Source: Lachnospiraceae bacterium
Lineage (GTDB): Bacteria; Bacillota; Clostridia; Lachnospirales; Lachnospiraceae
DNA: 41,845 nt
NCBI GenBank assembly: GCA_017623295.1
Contig: JAGAPK010000024.1
Coordinates: 1 to 41,845, forward strand
Direction: 5' to 3'
Made by a program: the position numbers and the translations under genes. The notes beneath the pieces were generated by a model, which was not told the origin of the DNA, ran no database searches, and was given only the letters and a program-made list of their open reading frames with translations. Shown here piece by piece: positions 40,893 through 41,845 of this stretch; the first letter of the stretch is position 1; the number at the start of each line of letters is the position of its first letter.

Positions 40893-41612
40893 TTAACCTC
40901 TTCCGCCTTCCAATTCTATTATACTGTAAGGCTTACCATCTTCTCCATTTAAACATACCGTATAAATGCTTCCTGTTTCATTTACCGCTACTACCGGTAT
41001 GATTCTATTATTCAATACGGCCTGTTTTTTGTATTCTGTACGCAATTGGCTAATCTGAAACTCCTTTGGTACATAATCCATCGCCATGCGAACATACTGT
41101 CCGTTATTCACATGACCATTCGTGTCTAAGTGATGTGGACGTACCAGAATTTCTTCCTGTTCTGTTCCATTGTCGGGCACAGCAATTTTTCGAGGCGCAT
41201 AGTCCATGTCCAGTTTCTCTGCCAGAACATATTTCTCTAACATATCCGGTGTCGGCTTTGTCGGCATCATTTTGGAAATATCCATCAAAGTCCAGATAGA
41301 ATTCGCATAAGCCAGTCTTTCGCCGGCTTCTGTATCCATCCAGAAATTACGGCTTCCCATAAAACCTTTAAAATCATATGGTGCTGTACCAACGATAACC
41401 CTTTCATTCAAATGCGGATATCTTTTCACTACAATCTGCCATGCAGAAAGTACCCACGCCAGATGCCGTTCTTTCAAATAATCAATGCCCAGTCCCAAAT
41501 CTTCCGAATGAAATGTAGAACTGTCCTGAAAATAATCTAACAAAGATTCCAGCGTAAGATTTCCGTCTACACCAACTTCACTATATCGTATTCTGCTTTG
41601 AAAAGTATACAT
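40893..41612 (-). CDS. Acyl-ACP thioesterase (FatA/FatB-type)
   Basis: 239-residue double-hotdog thioesterase that releases fatty acids from acyl carrier protein. The first hotdog begins MYTFQSRIRYSEVGVDGNLTLESLLDYFQDSSTFHSEDLGLG; the second has VRPHHLDTNGHVNNGQYVRMAMDY at about residues 160-183, containing the catalytic D-x-N-x-H-x-N-N motif. The start is the ATG preceded by AGAAGG; earlier in-frame starts would run into the tRNA terminator region. It precedes cvfB in one unit. Confidence 0.92.
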   Translation of the reverse strand: MYTFQSRIRYSEVGVDGNLTLESLLDYFQDSSTFHSEDLGLGIDYLKERHLAWVLSAWQIVVKRYPHLNERVIVGTAPYDFKGFMGSRNFWMDTEAGERLAYANSIWTLMDISKMMPTKPTPDMLEKYVLAEKLDMDYAPRKIAVPDNGTEQEEILVRPHHLDTNGHVNNGQYVRMAMDYVPKEFQISQLRTEYKKQAVLNNRIIPVVAVNETGSIYTVCLNGEDGKPYSIIELEGGRG

Positions 41613-41668
41613 GTGCTGCCTTCTTTCCATTATATAATAAATTTTCGTTTTGCTCCCGCCAGAATCAA

Positions 41669-41699
41669 CAAAACCCCGATGAAAAATCATCGGGGTTTA
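41669..41699 (-). terminator. tRNA-Gln terminator
   Basis: Minus strand AAACCCCGATGA-TTTT-TCATCGGGGTTTTGTTG: a 12-bp GC-rich stem with a following T-run, just after the tRNA gene. Confidence 0.93.
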
Positions 41700-41702
41700 T
41701 TA

Positions 41703-41774
41703 CTGGGCTACAAGGATTCGAACCTTGAAATGACGGAGTCAGAGTCCGTTGCCTTACCGTTTGGCGATAGCCCA
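41703..41774 (-). tRNA. trnQ: tRNA-Gln (anticodon CUG)
   Basis: 72-base cloverleaf on the minus strand. Acceptor arms TGGGCTA/TAGCCCA, D stem GCC/GGC, anticodon stem ACGGA/TCCGT around loop CTCTGAC (anticodon CTG), T arm CAAGG-TTCGAAT-CCTTG, discriminator G73. CCA is not encoded. It reads CAG codons. Confidence 0.97.
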
Positions 41775-41792
41775 TCAGCACTACAATTTGGT

Positions 41793-41821
41793 ATTATACA
41801 GTATGTTTGGATTGTTTGCAA
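41793..41821 (-). promoter_or_regulatory. Promoter of tRNA-Gln
   Basis: Minus strand TTGCAA (41816-41821), 17-base spacer, TATAAT (41793-41798), about 19 bases upstream of the tRNA 5' end. Confidence 0.9.
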
Positions 41822-41845
41822 GTCCTTTTTTAAAAATTTTTTAAA

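Noticed and set aside
1-41845. CRISPR arrays, insertion sequences or prophage genes
   Set aside because: No regularly spaced direct repeats, transposase, integrase or phage structural genes were seen; the only mobile element is the partial group IIC intron.

Overview
The window reads as a chromosomal segment of a low-GC, Gram-positive clostridium, most likely a motile member of the Lachnospiraceae (Roseburia/Agathobacter/Lachnospira-like). This is inferred from gene content and conserved gene orders (rpsF-ssb-rpsR, cdaA-cdaR-glmM, mbl-flhO-flhP, uvrB-uvrA, ftsE-ftsX with an EnvC-like hydrolase and a CtpA-type protease), SD-rich starts and sigma-A promoters; no 16S rRNA is present to confirm it. 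Nearly every gene is on the minus strand. The exception is a TetR/ABC-exporter island at 22.7-26.8 kb.

Layout, left to right. 1-131: the 5' end of a group IIC intron on the minus strand, cut by the window edge and sitting just after the rpsR terminator. 199-1349: rpsF-ssb-rpsR with its own promoter. 1346-4395: a DUF951 protein, a sirtuin, a type-2 2-isopropylmalate synthase and HPr. 4540-12915: a long co-directional block recD2-comFC-yvyF-two membrane proteins-cdaA-cdaR-glmM, joining DNA repair/competence-type genes to c-di-AMP synthesis and cell-wall precursor supply. 13003-16210: mbl followed by two flagellar rod/hook proteins and a rod-binding protein. 16249-21264: uvrB-uvrA with a candidate LexA box.

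21.3-32.3 kb is an accessory region. It has two flavodoxin-like oxidoreductases divergent from a TetR regulator and a heterodimeric ABC multidrug exporter. Then comes a run of small detoxification/housekeeping enzymes (three GNATs, HIT, a minimal pyrophosphatase-like protein, SPL-type radical SAM, PAS protein, histidine phosphatase, nitroreductase) headed by a membrane protein with a very acidic tail.

32.4-37.8 kb is a cell-division hydrolase operon: a PucR/CdaR-type regulator, ftsE, ftsX, an EnvC/LytM-like peptidase and an S41 protease. 38.07-40.05 kb is a compact three-gene transcription unit with clear promoter and terminator: an HPr-like protein lacking the phospho-histidine segment, a CPBP-family membrane protease, and a degenerate WecG/TagA/CpsF-like protein. 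This is the best candidate here for something undescribed. The window ends with acyl-ACP thioesterase, cvfB and a tRNA-Gln(CUG) with its own promoter and terminator.

The other notable items are the post-terminator group IIC intron, the palindromic TetR operator, the asymmetric ABC pair and an orphan open reading tail between the flavoprotein gene and uvrB.
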